Source: Micromonospora sp. RP3T
GTDB lineage: Bacteria; Actinomycetota; Actinomycetes; Mycobacteriales; Micromonosporaceae
DNA length: 64,000 nucleotides
Direction: 5' to 3'
Assembly: GCF_003027925.1 (NCBI RefSeq)
Contig: NZ_PYPS01000012.1
Coordinates: 62,001-126,000 of the forward strand
The position numbers were made by a program, and so were the translations under genes. Position 1 is the stretch's first letter; each line of letters opens with the position of its first letter. Positions 1-8,366 of this stretch are shown one piece after another. The notes below the pieces were generated by a model. The model worked only from the letters and a program-made list of their open reading frames with translations, did no database searches and had not been told where the DNA came from.

Positions 1-32
1 GCCGGGACGGATAACGGATCGGTCATGAGGTC

Positions 33-61
33 TTGTGGTCCGCGTCGCGTGGGCGTAGAAA
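33..61 (+). promoter_or_regulatory. Putative promoter of the first importer operon
   Basis: TTGTGG at 33-38 and TAGAAA at 56-61 are separated by 17 bases, which fits a primary-sigma promoter, and they lie 58 bases before the start codon at 119. The match to consensus is only fair, and the region before position 1 is not visible, so other promoters could exist. GAGGAG at 108-113 is the ribosome binding site, five bases from the ATG. Confidence 0.35.
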
Positions 62-118
62 TTCTTCAACGAAAATGTGCCCTGTGAAGAGAAGCGACGG
101 AATCACCGAGGAGTTGCG

Positions 119-1534
119 ATGAAGAGGCGTGAGATCCTCCGGCGCAGTGCCGCCGCCGGTCTGCTGGCCACCCCCGCCGCCGGGCTGCTCACCGGCTGTG
201 CCACCTCCGGTGGCGACGACAAGGGCGACGGCGGCGCGTACCAGGGCACCAAGAGCGAGCAGAACCCGCTCGGCGTCAAGGAGGACGCGCCGCTCGAAGT
301 GGTGATCTTCAACGGCGGCTTCGGCGAGGAGTACGCCAAGGCCCACGAGGCCATGTACCAGGAGAAGTACCCGAAGGCGGAGATCAAGCACTCGGCCACC
401 CAGGAGATCAGCAAGACGCTCCAGCCGCGCTTCGTCGACGGCAGCCCGCCGGACGTCGTCAACAACTCCGGCGCCGGCCAGATCGACTTCAACGGCCTGG
501 TCTCGCAGAACGCGCTGGCCGACCTCGGTGAGCTGCTCGCCGCGCCCAGCCTCGACGTACCGGGCAAGACGGTCAGGGACACGCTGCTGCCCGGCACCGT
601 CGAGGTCGGCTCCTACGACGGCAGGTTCCTGGTGCTCAACTACACCTACACGGTGTACGGCATCTGGCACTCGACCAAGCTCTTCGCCGACCGCGGCTGG
701 AGCTACGCGAAGACCTGGGACGAGCACATCGCGCTCTGCCGGCAGATCAAGGCCGCCGGCATCGCCCCCTGGACGTACGCCGGCCTGCACCCGCGCTACA
801 TGAGCTGGCCGCTGATCTCGACCGCGATCAAGCTGGGCGGCCCGTCCGTCGCGCTGGCCATCGACAACCTGGAGCCCAACGCCTGGAAGTCGGACGCGAT
901 GAAGACCGCCGCCGACGCCTGGCACCAGATCGTCAAGGACAAGTTCATCCTCGCCGGCTCCCCGGGCCTGGACCACAAGCAGTCGCAGACCGCCTGGTGC
1001 CAGGGCAAGGCCGCGTTCATCTCCTGCGGCTCCTGGCTGGAGAGCGAGCAGAAGGACGTCACCCCGGCCGGCTTCAACATGACGGTCGCGCCGACGCCGA
1101 GCCTGGGCAGCGGCGACAAGCTGCCGTTCGAGGCGATCCGGGGCACCGCGGGCGAGCCGTTCATGGTGCCGGCGAAGGCGAAGAACACCGCCGGCGGCCT
1201 CGAATACTTCCGGACCATGCTGTCGCGCAAGGGCGCCCAGGACTTCACGCGGAAGGTCGCCAGCCTGCCCGTGGTCGCCGGCGCCACCGACGGCGTCGAG
1301 CTGCCGTTCGGGCTGGCCACCGTGGTCAAGGCGCTCGACGCGTCCGGCGCGAACGGGTTCAACTGGGTCTACAACAACTACTACCGCAAGCTGGAGCGCA
1401 ACCTGGTGGACGCGGCCTGCGGCGAGTTCTTCAGCGGTCGGATCTCCCCGACCGAGTTCCTCGACCAGTGCCAGCGGGGCGCCGACTCGATCGCGCAGGA
1501 CAACTCCGTCAAGAAGTACAAGCGGGCCGCGTGA
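119..1534 (+). CDS. NgcE-like N-acetylglucosamine/chitobiose ABC transporter substrate-binding lipoprotein (copy 1)
   Basis: Extracytoplasmic sugar-binding lipoprotein of 471 residues that would deliver an amino sugar or its dimer to the two permeases just downstream. The N-terminus has a twin-arginine type signal (KRREILRRS, residues 2-10), a hydrophobic stretch and a lipobox LTGC with Cys27. The mature part resembles the NgcE branch of extracellular solute-binding family 1 proteins. ATG at 119 was chosen because GAGGAG precedes it by five bases; an in-frame ATG at 77 would extend the signal without a ribosome site. It is paralogous to the protein at 6934, with the same motif order (FNGG, SLDxxxxxxDxLLPGT-like region). 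Ligand identity is inferred from family and from the neighbouring sugar kinase and SIS genes. Confidence 0.85.
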   Translation: MKRREILRRSAAAGLLATPAAGLLTGCATSGGDDKGDGGAYQGTKSEQNPLGVKEDAPLEVVIFNGGFGEEYAKAHEAMYQEKYPKAEIKHSATQEISKTLQPRFVDGSPPDVVNNSGAGQIDFNGLVSQNALADLGELLAAPSLDVPGKTVRDTLLPGTVEVGSYDGRFLVLNYTYTVYGIWHSTKLFADRGWSYAKTWDEHIALCRQIKAAGIAPWTYAGLHPRYMSWPLISTAIKLGGPSVALAIDNLEPNAWKSDAMKTAADAWHQIVKDKFILAGSPGLDHKQSQTAWCQGKAAFISCGSWLESEQKDVTPAGFNMTVAPTPSLGSGDKLPFEAIRGTAGEPFMVPAKAKNTAGGLEYFRTMLSRKGAQDFTRKVASLPVVAGATDGVELPFGLATVVKALDASGANGFNWVYNNYYRKLERNLVDAACGEFFSGRISPTEFLDQCQRGADSIAQDNSVKKYKRAA

Positions 1535-1541
1535 CGATCGG

Positions 1542-2453
1542 ATGCGACACGGCCGACTCCCACTGATCCTCAGCTTCCTGCTGCCACCGCTGGCGATCTA
1601 CGGCATCTTCGTGCTCTCGCCGTACCTCCAGGCGTTCCAGATCTCGACCACCGACTGGCTGGGCTACTCCGCGCAGGCCGACCAGGTCGGCCTGGCGAAC
1701 TTCCGCACCCTGCTGCACGACGGGTACGTCTGGAACGCGTTGCGGAACAACGCGATCCTGCTCGCGGTGGTGCCGGTGGTGACCATCGCGCTGGGTCTCT
1801 TCTTCGCCAGCATGCTCACCATGGGCGGGCGCAAGGGCCGCGCCGGGGTGACCGGGGTACGCGGCACCGCGCTCTACCGGCTGGTCTACTTCTTCCCGCA
1901 GGTGCTCTCCGTGGTGATCATCGCGTTGCTGTGGAAGGAGATCTACAGCCCGACCAGCGGCCTGCTCAACGGCGCCCTGCGCGCGATCGGGCTGGCCGAG
2001 CCGCCGGCCTGGCTGGGCGATCCGCGGTTCGCGTTCTGGTGCGTGCTGGCCGTGATGGTGTGGAGCAACGTCGGGTTCTACGTGGTGCTGTTCGGCGCCG
2101 CCATGCAGGCCATCCCGCGCGACATCTACGAGGCGGTGCTGCTCGACGGCGCGTCCCGCGCCACCATGCTTCGGAAGATCACCATCCCGCTGCTCTGGGA
2201 CACCATCCAGGTGGCCTGGATCTACCTGGCCATCGCCGCGCTGGACGGCTTCATCCTGGTGCAGCTCATGACCAACGGCGGGCCGAACTTCTCCTCCGAC
2301 GTGATCGGCCTGCGGATGTACGACACCTCGTTCGGCAGCGAGAACAAGTTCGGGTACGCCTCCGCGATCGGCGTGGCCATGTTCTTCCTGACCCTCTCGG
2401 TGGCGGTGCTGGCGCTGCGCACCGCCCGGCGTGATCGGATCGAGTACTCGTGA
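1542..2453 (+). CDS. NgcF-like sugar ABC transporter permease (copy 1)
   Basis: Inner-membrane permease of 303 residues in the MalF/UgpA class, one half of the channel of the first importer. It begins with a membrane segment (residues about 7-30) and has about six helices. The EAA loop with EAVLLDGASRATML, around residues 195-208, contacts the ATPase. The start is seven bases after the substrate-binding gene, and its end overlaps the next permease by four bases, so the three genes are one operon. No ATPase is encoded here, so a shared one is expected, as known for NgcEFG of Streptomyces, which uses MsiK. Confidence 0.85.
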   Translation: MRHGRLPLILSFLLPPLAIYGIFVLSPYLQAFQISTTDWLGYSAQADQVGLANFRTLLHDGYVWNALRNNAILLAVVPVVTIALGLFFASMLTMGGRKGRAGVTGVRGTALYRLVYFFPQVLSVVIIALLWKEIYSPTSGLLNGALRAIGLAEPPAWLGDPRFAFWCVLAVMVWSNVGFYVVLFGAAMQAIPRDIYEAVLLDGASRATMLRKITIPLLWDTIQVAWIYLAIAALDGFILVQLMTNGGPNFSSDVIGLRMYDTSFGSENKFGYASAIGVAMFFLTLSVAVLALRTARRDRIEYS

Positions 2454-3325
2454 GCACCGTGCGGGCCGGGGTGCCGGCCGACCGTCCGCCGCGCCGCGAG
2501 ACGGGCGTGGCCAACGTCTTCTCGCACGGCTTCCTGCTGCTCTGGGCCGCGATGACCATCCTGCCGCTGGCCTGGATGCTGCTCAGCTCGTTGAAGAGCA
2601 ACGGCGAGATCATCGCCGACCCGTGGGGCCTGCCGGAGGCGCTGCGGTTCGACAACTGGGCGCGCGCCTGGACCACCGCCCACATCGGCCGGTTCTTCCT
2701 GAACAGCCTGGTGGTGGTGGCCGGCTCGCTGAGCCTGACCATGCTGCTCGGCGCCACCGCCGCGTACGTGTTCGCCAGGTACGAGTTCCGCGGCCGCCAG
2801 GTGGTGTACTACCTGTTCGTCGGCGGCATGATGTTCCCGGTGTTCCTGGCGCTGGTGCCGCTCTTCTTCGTGGTGCGCAGCGTCGGCCTGCTCGGCACCT
2901 GGCCGGGGCTGATCCTGGTCTACACGGCGTACTCGCTGCCGTTCACGGTGTTCTTCCTGACCGCCTTCTTCCGGACGCTGCCGACCTCGGTGGCGGAGGC
3001 CGCGATGATCGACGGATGCGGCCACTTCCGGCTCTTCTTCCGGGTGATGCTGCCGATGGCGCGACCGGGACTGATCAGTGTCGGCATCTTCAACTTCCTC
3101 AGTCACTGGAACCAGTTCCTGCTGCCCCAGGTGCTCATCCCCGGCGACGGGCCGAACCGGATGCTCGCCCAGGGCCTGAGTTCGCTGGCGGTCAGCCAGG
3201 GTTACGCCGGCGACTACGCCCAGCTCTTCGCCGGGCTCACCATCGCGGTGCTGCCGGTGCTGGTGGTCTACGTGGCGTTCCAGCGGCAGATCCAGGCCGG
3301 CCTGACCGCCGGGCAGCTGAAGTGA
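2450..3325 (+). CDS. NgcG-like sugar ABC transporter permease (copy 1)
   Basis: Second permease of the first importer, 291 residues, MalG/UgpE class, with six predicted membrane helices. The EAA loop (AEAAMIDGCGHFRLFFRVML, about residues 182-201) is clear, as is the C-terminal FQRQIQAGLTAG typical of the class. GTG at 2450 overlaps the stop of the upstream permease in a GTGA arrangement, indicating translational coupling. A small perfect hairpin (GTTGCC, three-base loop, GGCAAC at 3330-3344) follows the stop and might attenuate read-through into the next small gene. Confidence 0.85.
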   Translation: MSTVRAGVPADRPPRRETGVANVFSHGFLLLWAAMTILPLAWMLLSSLKSNGEIIADPWGLPEALRFDNWARAWTTAHIGRFFLNSLVVVAGSLSLTMLLGATAAYVFARYEFRGRQVVYYLFVGGMMFPVFLALVPLFFVVRSVGLLGTWPGLILVYTAYSLPFTVFFLTAFFRTLPTSVAEAAMIDGCGHFRLFFRVMLPMARPGLISVGIFNFLSHWNQFLLPQVLIPGDGPNRMLAQGLSSLAVSQGYAGDYAQLFAGLTIAVLPVLVVYVAFQRQIQAGLTAGQLK

Positions 3326-3397
3326 GGTGGTTGCCACAGGCAACGGGCCGTCGGCATCGCCATCAAGGAGCAGGGGACCGGGTCGCGCGTCCTCAAC

Positions 3398-3718
3398 GTG
3401 ATCGTCGGCCTGGCCTTCTTCGGGTACGGCTTCTACCTGCTGTTCCTCTTCGACGGCGGCAGCTACCGGATCTTCTTCTACGTCTTCATCCTGCCGATCC
3501 TGTTGATCGTGCGCGCGGTGAAGGCCCGTCGGGAGGCCCGCGAGCAGGCCGCCGCGCACCAGTTCGCCGGCGCGCCGCAGGGCTACCCCGGCCACCCGGG
3601 CCAGCCGGCGCCGCAGCCCCAGTACGGGCAGCCCGTGTCCCAGGGCTGGCAACCGGCCGAGCCGGGGAATTCGGCCCAGCCGGGGCAGTCGGGACGGTCC
3701 GGCGGCGCGATCGGCTGA
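3398..3718 (+). CDS. Small membrane protein with proline/glutamine-rich tail, function unknown
   Basis: 106 residues. I do not recognise a characterised family. The first half forms two hydrophobic segments (about residues 1-20 and 23-38, rich in Phe, Tyr and Leu). The second half is a disordered tail of Pro, Gly and Gln with repeated QPGQ/QPAP pieces. GTG at 3398 is the only usual start codon in this frame after the preceding stop, although coding-like sequence continues upstream to about 3341 (residues VGIAIKEQG), so the true start may be non-standard or further upstream. It lies 72 bases after the permease and could be co-transcribed. Confidence 0.6.
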   Translation: MIVGLAFFGYGFYLLFLFDGGSYRIFFYVFILPILLIVRAVKARREAREQAAAHQFAGAPQGYPGHPGQPAPQPQYGQPVSQGWQPAEPGNSAQPGQSGRSGGAIG

Positions 3719-3880
3719 CGAGGCATGCCCAGGGCCGGTCGACCTCGTTTCGGCCGGCCCTTCGCTCGTCCGGCGACACGAGCCGTCTGTCCGATTCTGA
3801 TCTGCACGGCGGACAGGGTGGCCCGTGGCGTGGTGTTGGCGGGCGTGGGATGGGTGATCCCCCAGGGCGGGCGGTACGAA

Positions 3881-3950
3881 GTGCCTACGAACTTGAGTAC
3901 AGGGATGGGTCACCGCGCTGACCCACCCATGCGCTCAAGTTCGTAGGCAC
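3881..3950. repeat. 70-base nested hairpin between convergent genes (family member 1)
   Basis: Perfect 17-base inverted repeat: arms 3881-3897 (GTGCCTACGAACTTGAG) and 3934-3950. Inside it is a second stem of TGGGTCA (3906-3912) and TGACCCA (3919-3925) with a six-base loop. It lies between the rightward small gene ending at 3718 and the leftward kinase ending at 4067, so it could end transcription from both sides. The arm core GCCTACGAAC-TGA recurs in the hairpin at 13643. The rest of 3719-4066 shows no gene. Confidence 0.75.
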
Positions 3951-4066
3951 GTCGACCGGAGGTCCGTCCCGGGACGGTCGCCACCGTTGCTCCCGGCGGT
4001 GCGGGGTGACGCCGCGACCGCAGCCGAGGTGAATGGGGTGCGGACCGGCGGGGGCGCCGGGGGTGG

Positions 4067-5056
4067 TCAGGCGGGGGGCGGGACGAGTCGGGCGTGCAGC
4101 GCCGCCGGGTCGGTGACCTCGGGCAGGTCCCGGGCGGCGAGCCAGGCCGCGGCGGCGGCGCCGTCCCCGGCGGAGCGCAGCGGGGCGGCCGGCCAGCGGC
4201 GGGCCAGTTCGGCGCGGACGACGGTGGCCAGCTGGGTGTCGCCGGTGAGCAGGCCGCCGCCGAGCACCACCGGATCGGTCGCGCCGGGGGGACGGATCCG
4301 GGAGACGCTCTCGGCCAGCAGCGCGGCGGCCTCGGCGATGATCGCCCTGGCGGCCTGCTCGCCCTGGCGGGCGGCGGTGACGACGAGTGGCGCGAGTCGG
4401 GCCAGGTCCACCGGCGGTCGTCGGGTGACCGCCTGCACCACGGCCCCGGCGGTCTCCCGGGGGCGGGCGGCCACCTCGGTCGAGCCGGTCAGTTCCGCCA
4501 GCACACGGCGGGCCAGATCCCCGGGCGCCTCGGCCCGGTCCAGGTCGGTCAGGAGCCGGCGGACCGCCTCCCGTCCCAGCCAGAACCCGGAACCCGCGTC
4601 GCCGAGCAGCCAACCGTGGCCGTCGGCGACCCGGTCCAGGCGGAGCGCGTGCACCTGGGCGGCGATCGCGCCGGTGCCGGCGATCAGCACGGTGCCGTCC
4701 GGGGCGGCCGTGCCGGAGGCGTACGCGACCAGGGCGTCGCCGTGCACCGTGTACGGGCAGCGCAGCCCCGCCTCGGCCCACGCCCGGTCGAAAGCGGCGC
4801 GTCCCTCGGGATCGGCACGGAGGCGGCCGGCGCCGGCGAGGCCGATCACGCCGGCGCGTACCCGGGTCGGGTCGACCTCGGCGAGCGCCGTGCGGAGGGC
4901 GGCGAGCAGCTCGGCGGCGGCCCGGTCGGCGCCGTGGCTGGTCGGGTTGCCGCCCCTGGCCCGGCCGGTGCCCAGGCGTGCGCCGTCCAGGCTCACGGCG
5001 GTGGCGCGGGTGGACGTGCCTCCCACATCGAGGCCGACCACGACGGTGTCCGACAT
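4067..5056 (-). CDS. BadF/BadG/BcrA-type ATPase, probable N-acetylglucosamine kinase
   Basis: Cytoplasmic sugar kinase of 329 residues in the ASKHA fold. The phosphate-1 motif GLDVGGTSTRA is at residues 8-18, phosphate-2 IAGTGA near 125-130, the conserved GDAGSGFWLG near 152-161, and an adenosine motif VVLGGGLL near the C-terminus. This family includes N-acetylglucosamine kinases, and its position between two amino-sugar importers and next to an RpiR/SIS regulator fits phosphorylation of imported GlcNAc. ATG at 5056 was chosen because the motif-bearing strand follows directly; ATG at 5065 or a start at 5137 are alternatives. It is divergent from the regulator gene at 5215, and the intergenic repeats may control both. 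Confidence 0.8.
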   Translation of the reverse strand: MSDTVVVGLDVGGTSTRATAVSLDGARLGTGRARGGNPTSHGADRAAAELLAALRTALAEVDPTRVRAGVIGLAGAGRLRADPEGRAAFDRAWAEAGLRCPYTVHGDALVAYASGTAAPDGTVLIAGTGAIAAQVHALRLDRVADGHGWLLGDAGSGFWLGREAVRRLLTDLDRAEAPGDLARRVLAELTGSTEVAARPRETAGAVVQAVTRRPPVDLARLAPLVVTAARQGEQAARAIIAEAAALLAESVSRIRPPGATDPVVLGGGLLTGDTQLATVVRAELARRWPAAPLRSAGDGAAAAAWLAARDLPEVTDPAALHARLVPPPA

Positions 5057-5113
5057 GGTCCTCATGCTGTCCGGCCAGGCCCTCCGCGCGCAAGATCGCG
5101 GCCGTGCGCCAGG

Positions 5114-5187
5114 TAACAGTTTGAAAACTTCGCCCACGCTCTTGACACGGAGGGGCCGTCAGTAAGAACTTTTACCACTAACAGTTA
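5114..5187. promoter_or_regulatory. Divergent promoter/operator region between sugar kinase and RpiR regulator
   Basis: This AT-rich patch stands out from its surroundings. It has TAACAGTTT at 5114-5122, a perfect odd palindrome TAACAGTTA at 5179-5187, and a partly palindromic GTAAGAACTTTTAC at 5162-5175. TTGACA at 5142-5147 and TAAGAA at 5163-5168 could be -35/-10 hexamers for the rightward regulator, though the 15-base spacer is short. RpiR-type regulators usually bind such sites near their own gene, so autoregulation is a reasonable inference. Confidence 0.45.
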
Positions 5188-5214
5188 ACACTCTTTTCCG
5201 AAAGGCTTTCGCCG

Positions 5215-6162
5215 ATGGCCGAGCACGAGGTCGAGACTTCCGCGGCAACCGCGGTGGTCGATGCCGCGCCGGCCGACCGGCGGAGCGTCGACGGGGTGCT
5301 GGCCCGGGTCCGGGCCGGCGCGGGGGAGCTGACCGGGGCGCTGCGCCGGGTGGCCGAGCACGTGCTCAGCGACCCGGAGGCGGCGGCCCGGGCCACCATC
5401 GTCGAGCTGGCCGAGCGGAGCGGCACGTCACCGGCGACCATCACCCGGTTCTGCCGGGCGATGGGCTTCGAGGGCTACGCCGACCTGCGGCTCGGCATCG
5501 CCGCCGAGACCGGCCGGGCCCGCTCGGCGGGCTGGACCGTCGACATCGGCCGGGAGATCCAGCCCGGCGACCCGCTGTCCCGGGTGCTCGACCAGATCAT
5601 GGCCGCCGACACCCGGGCCATGCACGACACCGCCGCGCTGCTCGACCTGCACGAGGTGGAGCGGGCGGCGATGGCCATCGCCGGAGCGAACCGGGTGAAC
5701 ATCTTCGGCGCCAGCGGCAGCGCGCTGGTCGGCGAGGAGATGCAGTTCAGCCTGCACCGCATCGGGGTGGCCGCCTGGGCCTGGAGCGACGTGCACGAAG
5801 GGCTGGCCAGCGCCGCGCTGCTGGGCGTCGGTGACGTCGCGCTCGGCATCTCGCACACCGGCCAGACCCGCGAGACCATCGAGCTGCTCGCCGAGGCGGG
5901 CAGTCGCGGGGCCACCACCGTCGCGCTGACCGGCTTCCCGCGCTCGCCGCTGGCCGAGCTGGCCGACATCGTGCTGGTCACCGCCAGCCAGGCCACCACG
6001 TTCCGGCCGGACGCGCTCTCCGCCCGGCATCCGCAGCTCGTCGTGCTCGACCTGCTCTACATCGCGGTGGCGCAGCGCACCCACGACCGCGCCCACGCGG
6101 CCTTCCGGCGTACCGCCCAGGCCGTCGACGGGCACAAGGCCGCCAAGGGGGCCCCCTCATGA
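5215..6162 (+). CDS. MurR/RpiR family transcriptional regulator (HTH plus SIS)
   Basis: 315 residues. The N-terminal HTH_6 domain (about residues 20-95) has the recognition-helix pattern GTSPATITRFCRAMGF. A SIS phosphosugar-binding domain spans about 130-265, with FGASGSALVG and the glycine/serine-rich SHTGQTRETIE. It would sense a phosphorylated sugar and control the surrounding uptake genes. The start ATG follows GAAAGG, which itself lies in a small GAAAG-G-CTTTC inverted repeat (5200-5210). The stop overlaps the next gene in an ATGA arrangement. The ligand is not determinable from sequence; a GlcNAc phosphate is the natural guess. Confidence 0.88.
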   Translation: MAEHEVETSAATAVVDAAPADRRSVDGVLARVRAGAGELTGALRRVAEHVLSDPEAAARATIVELAERSGTSPATITRFCRAMGFEGYADLRLGIAAETGRARSAGWTVDIGREIQPGDPLSRVLDQIMAADTRAMHDTAALLDLHEVERAAMAIAGANRVNIFGASGSALVGEEMQFSLHRIGVAAWAWSDVHEGLASAALLGVGDVALGISHTGQTRETIELLAEAGSRGATTVALTGFPRSPLAELADIVLVTASQATTFRPDALSARHPQLVVLDLLYIAVAQRTHDRAHAAFRRTAQAVDGHKAAKGAPS

Positions 6163-6908
6163 TCAGTGCCCAGCGGTACGCGGACGCCGTCCGCCCGGTC
6201 CTCGACCGGCTGGTGGACAGCCAGGCGGACGCGGTGGACCGGGCGGCGGACCTGATCGCCGGCGGACTGCGTGCCGGCGGCGTCCTCCAGGCGTTCGGCG
6301 CCGGCCACTCGGAGGCGTTCGCCGCCGAGCTGGTGGCCCGCGCCGGTGGCCTGGTCCCCAGCAACCGACTCTCCCTGCACGACCTCGTGCTGCACGGCGA
6401 CGCGCCCCGCGACGTGCTCGCCGACCCCAAGCTGGAACGCGACCCGGCGGTGGCGCACCGGCTGTTCGGGTTGGCGGCGCCGCAGCCCGAGGACGTCTTC
6501 GTGGTCGCCTCGCAGTCCGGCATCAACGGCTCGGTGGTCGAGCTGGCGACGCTGGTCAAGCGCGGTGGCCACCCGTTGATCGCGGTCACCTCGGTCGAGC
6601 ACACCGCCCGGGTCGCCTCTCGGCACCCCTCCGGGCACCGGCTCGCCGACCTCGCCGACGTCGTGCTGGACAACGGCGCGCCGTACGGCGACGCACTGCT
6701 GCCGCTCGAGGGCGGCGGCGCGGTCTGTGCGGTCTCCTCGGTCACCGCGGCGCTGCTGGCGCAGCTGCTGACCGCGGAGGTCGTACGACGGTTCCACCAG
6801 GCCGGAGAGGTACCCCCTGTCTACCTCTCCGCCAACGTCCCCGGTGGGGACGAGCACAACAACGCCCTCGAGTCGCGGTACGCCGGGCGCCTCCGGCGAA
6901 CCGCCTGA
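6159..6908 (+). CDS. SIS-domain sugar isomerase-like protein (UPF0309 type)
   Basis: 249 residues with one SIS domain and a helical N-terminus. FGAGHSEAFAAEL (about residues 47-59) and ASQSGINGSVVEL (about 117-129) are the phosphosugar-binding loops. The overall sequence resembles the uncharacterised UPF0309 group of actinobacterial SIS proteins, related to phosphosugar isomerases and MurQ-like etherases. It is translationally coupled to the regulator (ATGA overlap) and followed 25 bases later by the second importer, so it probably acts on the imported sugar after phosphorylation. Its exact reaction is unknown. Confidence 0.8.
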   Translation: MISAQRYADAVRPVLDRLVDSQADAVDRAADLIAGGLRAGGVLQAFGAGHSEAFAAELVARAGGLVPSNRLSLHDLVLHGDAPRDVLADPKLERDPAVAHRLFGLAAPQPEDVFVVASQSGINGSVVELATLVKRGGHPLIAVTSVEHTARVASRHPSGHRLADLADVVLDNGAPYGDALLPLEGGGAVCAVSSVTAALLAQLLTAEVVRRFHQAGEVPPVYLSANVPGGDEHNNALESRYAGRLRRTA

Positions 6909-6933
6909 CCCGACACCACAAGGAGAGACAAAG

Positions 6934-8343
6934 ATGTCGGTTATCCCCGAGAAGTCCGACCTGAGCCGTCGGACGCTGCTCCAGCGCGCCGGCGCGGCCG
7001 GTCTGCTGGCCATCCCGGCGGCCGGTCTGCTCAGCGCCTGTGCCGGCAGCGAGCCGAGCAAGTCCGACGGCGGCGGCGCGGCCAAGAGCAAGGACAACCC
7101 GTTCGGCGTCAAGGACGGCAGCGCCGTCAAGGTGGTCGTCTTCAACGGCGGGCTGGGCGACCAGTGGGCCAAGGAGGACAAGGTCGTCTTCAACGCCAAG
7201 CACCCGAACGTCACGGTCAACATGTCTTCCACCCAGAAGATCAAGACCGAAGAGCAGCCCAAGATGGCGACCCAGCCGAGCGACCTGGTGATGAACTCGG
7301 GCGCCGACATGATGGACCGCAGCACGCTGATCAACGAGGGCGCCATCGAGCCGCTCGACGACCTGCTCACCGCGCCCGCCTGGGACGGCGAGGGCACGGT
7401 CGGCGACTCGCTGCTGCCGGGCACCGTCGGCGACGGCACCCAGAACGGCAAGTTCTACGTGGTGAACGTCGCGTACACGGTCTGGGGCAACTGGTACAAC
7501 GCGGCGCTGTTCAAGAAGGAGGGCTGGACGGCGCCGACGACCTGGGACGAGTTCTTCGCCCTGGCGCCGAAGATCAAGGCCAAGGGCATGGCGCCGTACG
7601 TGCACGACGCGGCGCACGGCTACTACCCGCGCTGGGCGCTGTTCGCCAGCATCTGGAAGGCGGTCGGCAAGCAGGCCGTCGTCGACATCGACAACCTGAA
7701 GGACGGCGCCTGGAAGGCCGACGGGATCGTCGCCGCGCTGGAGCCGTGGGAGAAGCTGGTCAAGGACAAGCTGCTGCTGCCGGGCAAGCTCGACCACACC
7801 CAGTCGCAGCAGGCGTTCCTCGACGGCAAGGCGGCGTTCATCCAGGTCGGCACGTGGCTGAAGAACGAGATGGCGGCGACCATCCCGCCCGGCTTCGAGC
7901 TGACCATGTCGGACTACTGGAGCAAGCCCGGCGACAAGGCCGCCAAGGACGTCTTCGCCGCCTCCGGCGAGGGCTTCGTGGTGCCCAGCAAGGCGCCGAA
8001 CAAGGAGGCCGCGAAGGAGTTCCTGCGGGCCATCCTGTCCAAGGCCGGTTCGGCGAAGTTCGCCGAGCTGACCAAGTCGTTGGCCTCCACCAAGGGCTCC
8101 GGCGACAACGTCCAGGACACGGCGCTGGCCAGCGCGAACGCCCTGGTCAAGGGCGGCAGTGGCGAGCTGATCTCGGTGAAGTTCCCGGACTTCTACGCGG
8201 ACCTGGACAAGGAGAGCCAGAACCTCTCCGAGGAACTGATGGCCGGCCGGCTCACCGCGGCGCAGTTCGTCGACAAGATGCAGGCGGCCGCCGACAAGGT
8301 CGCCAAGGACTCGTCGATCAAGAAGCAGACCCGCACCGCCTGA
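6934..8343 (+). CDS. NgcE-like N-acetylglucosamine/chitobiose ABC transporter substrate-binding lipoprotein (copy 2)
   Basis: 469-residue lipoprotein paralogous to the one at 119. It has a twin-arginine motif SRRTLLQR (residues 11-18) and lipobox LSAC with Cys36. FNGG, LLPGT, the WGNWYN region and the LDHTQSQQAFLDGKAAFI block (GLDHKQSQTAWCQGKAAFI-like in copy 1) are shared. ATG at 6934 is preceded by AGGAGA. It begins the second importer directly downstream of regulator and SIS gene, so all are likely one operon ending at 10278. The two copies have diverged clearly, which suggests different ligands or affinities rather than a recent duplication. Confidence 0.86.
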   Translation: MSVIPEKSDLSRRTLLQRAGAAGLLAIPAAGLLSACAGSEPSKSDGGGAAKSKDNPFGVKDGSAVKVVVFNGGLGDQWAKEDKVVFNAKHPNVTVNMSSTQKIKTEEQPKMATQPSDLVMNSGADMMDRSTLINEGAIEPLDDLLTAPAWDGEGTVGDSLLPGTVGDGTQNGKFYVVNVAYTVWGNWYNAALFKKEGWTAPTTWDEFFALAPKIKAKGMAPYVHDAAHGYYPRWALFASIWKAVGKQAVVDIDNLKDGAWKADGIVAALEPWEKLVKDKLLLPGKLDHTQSQQAFLDGKAAFIQVGTWLKNEMAATIPPGFELTMSDYWSKPGDKAAKDVFAASGEGFVVPSKAPNKEAAKEFLRAILSKAGSAKFAELTKSLASTKGSGDNVQDTALASANALVKGGSGELISVKFPDFYADLDKESQNLSEELMAGRLTAAQFVDKMQAAADKVAKDSSIKKQTRTA

Positions 8344-8366
8344 CGCTGTTCGAGGAAGTGAGTCCA

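Noticed and set aside
25..45. A possible DasR-like (dre) site upstream of the first importer.
   Set aside because: The GGTCT and GGTCC pieces are direct rather than inverted and do not make the dre palindrome.
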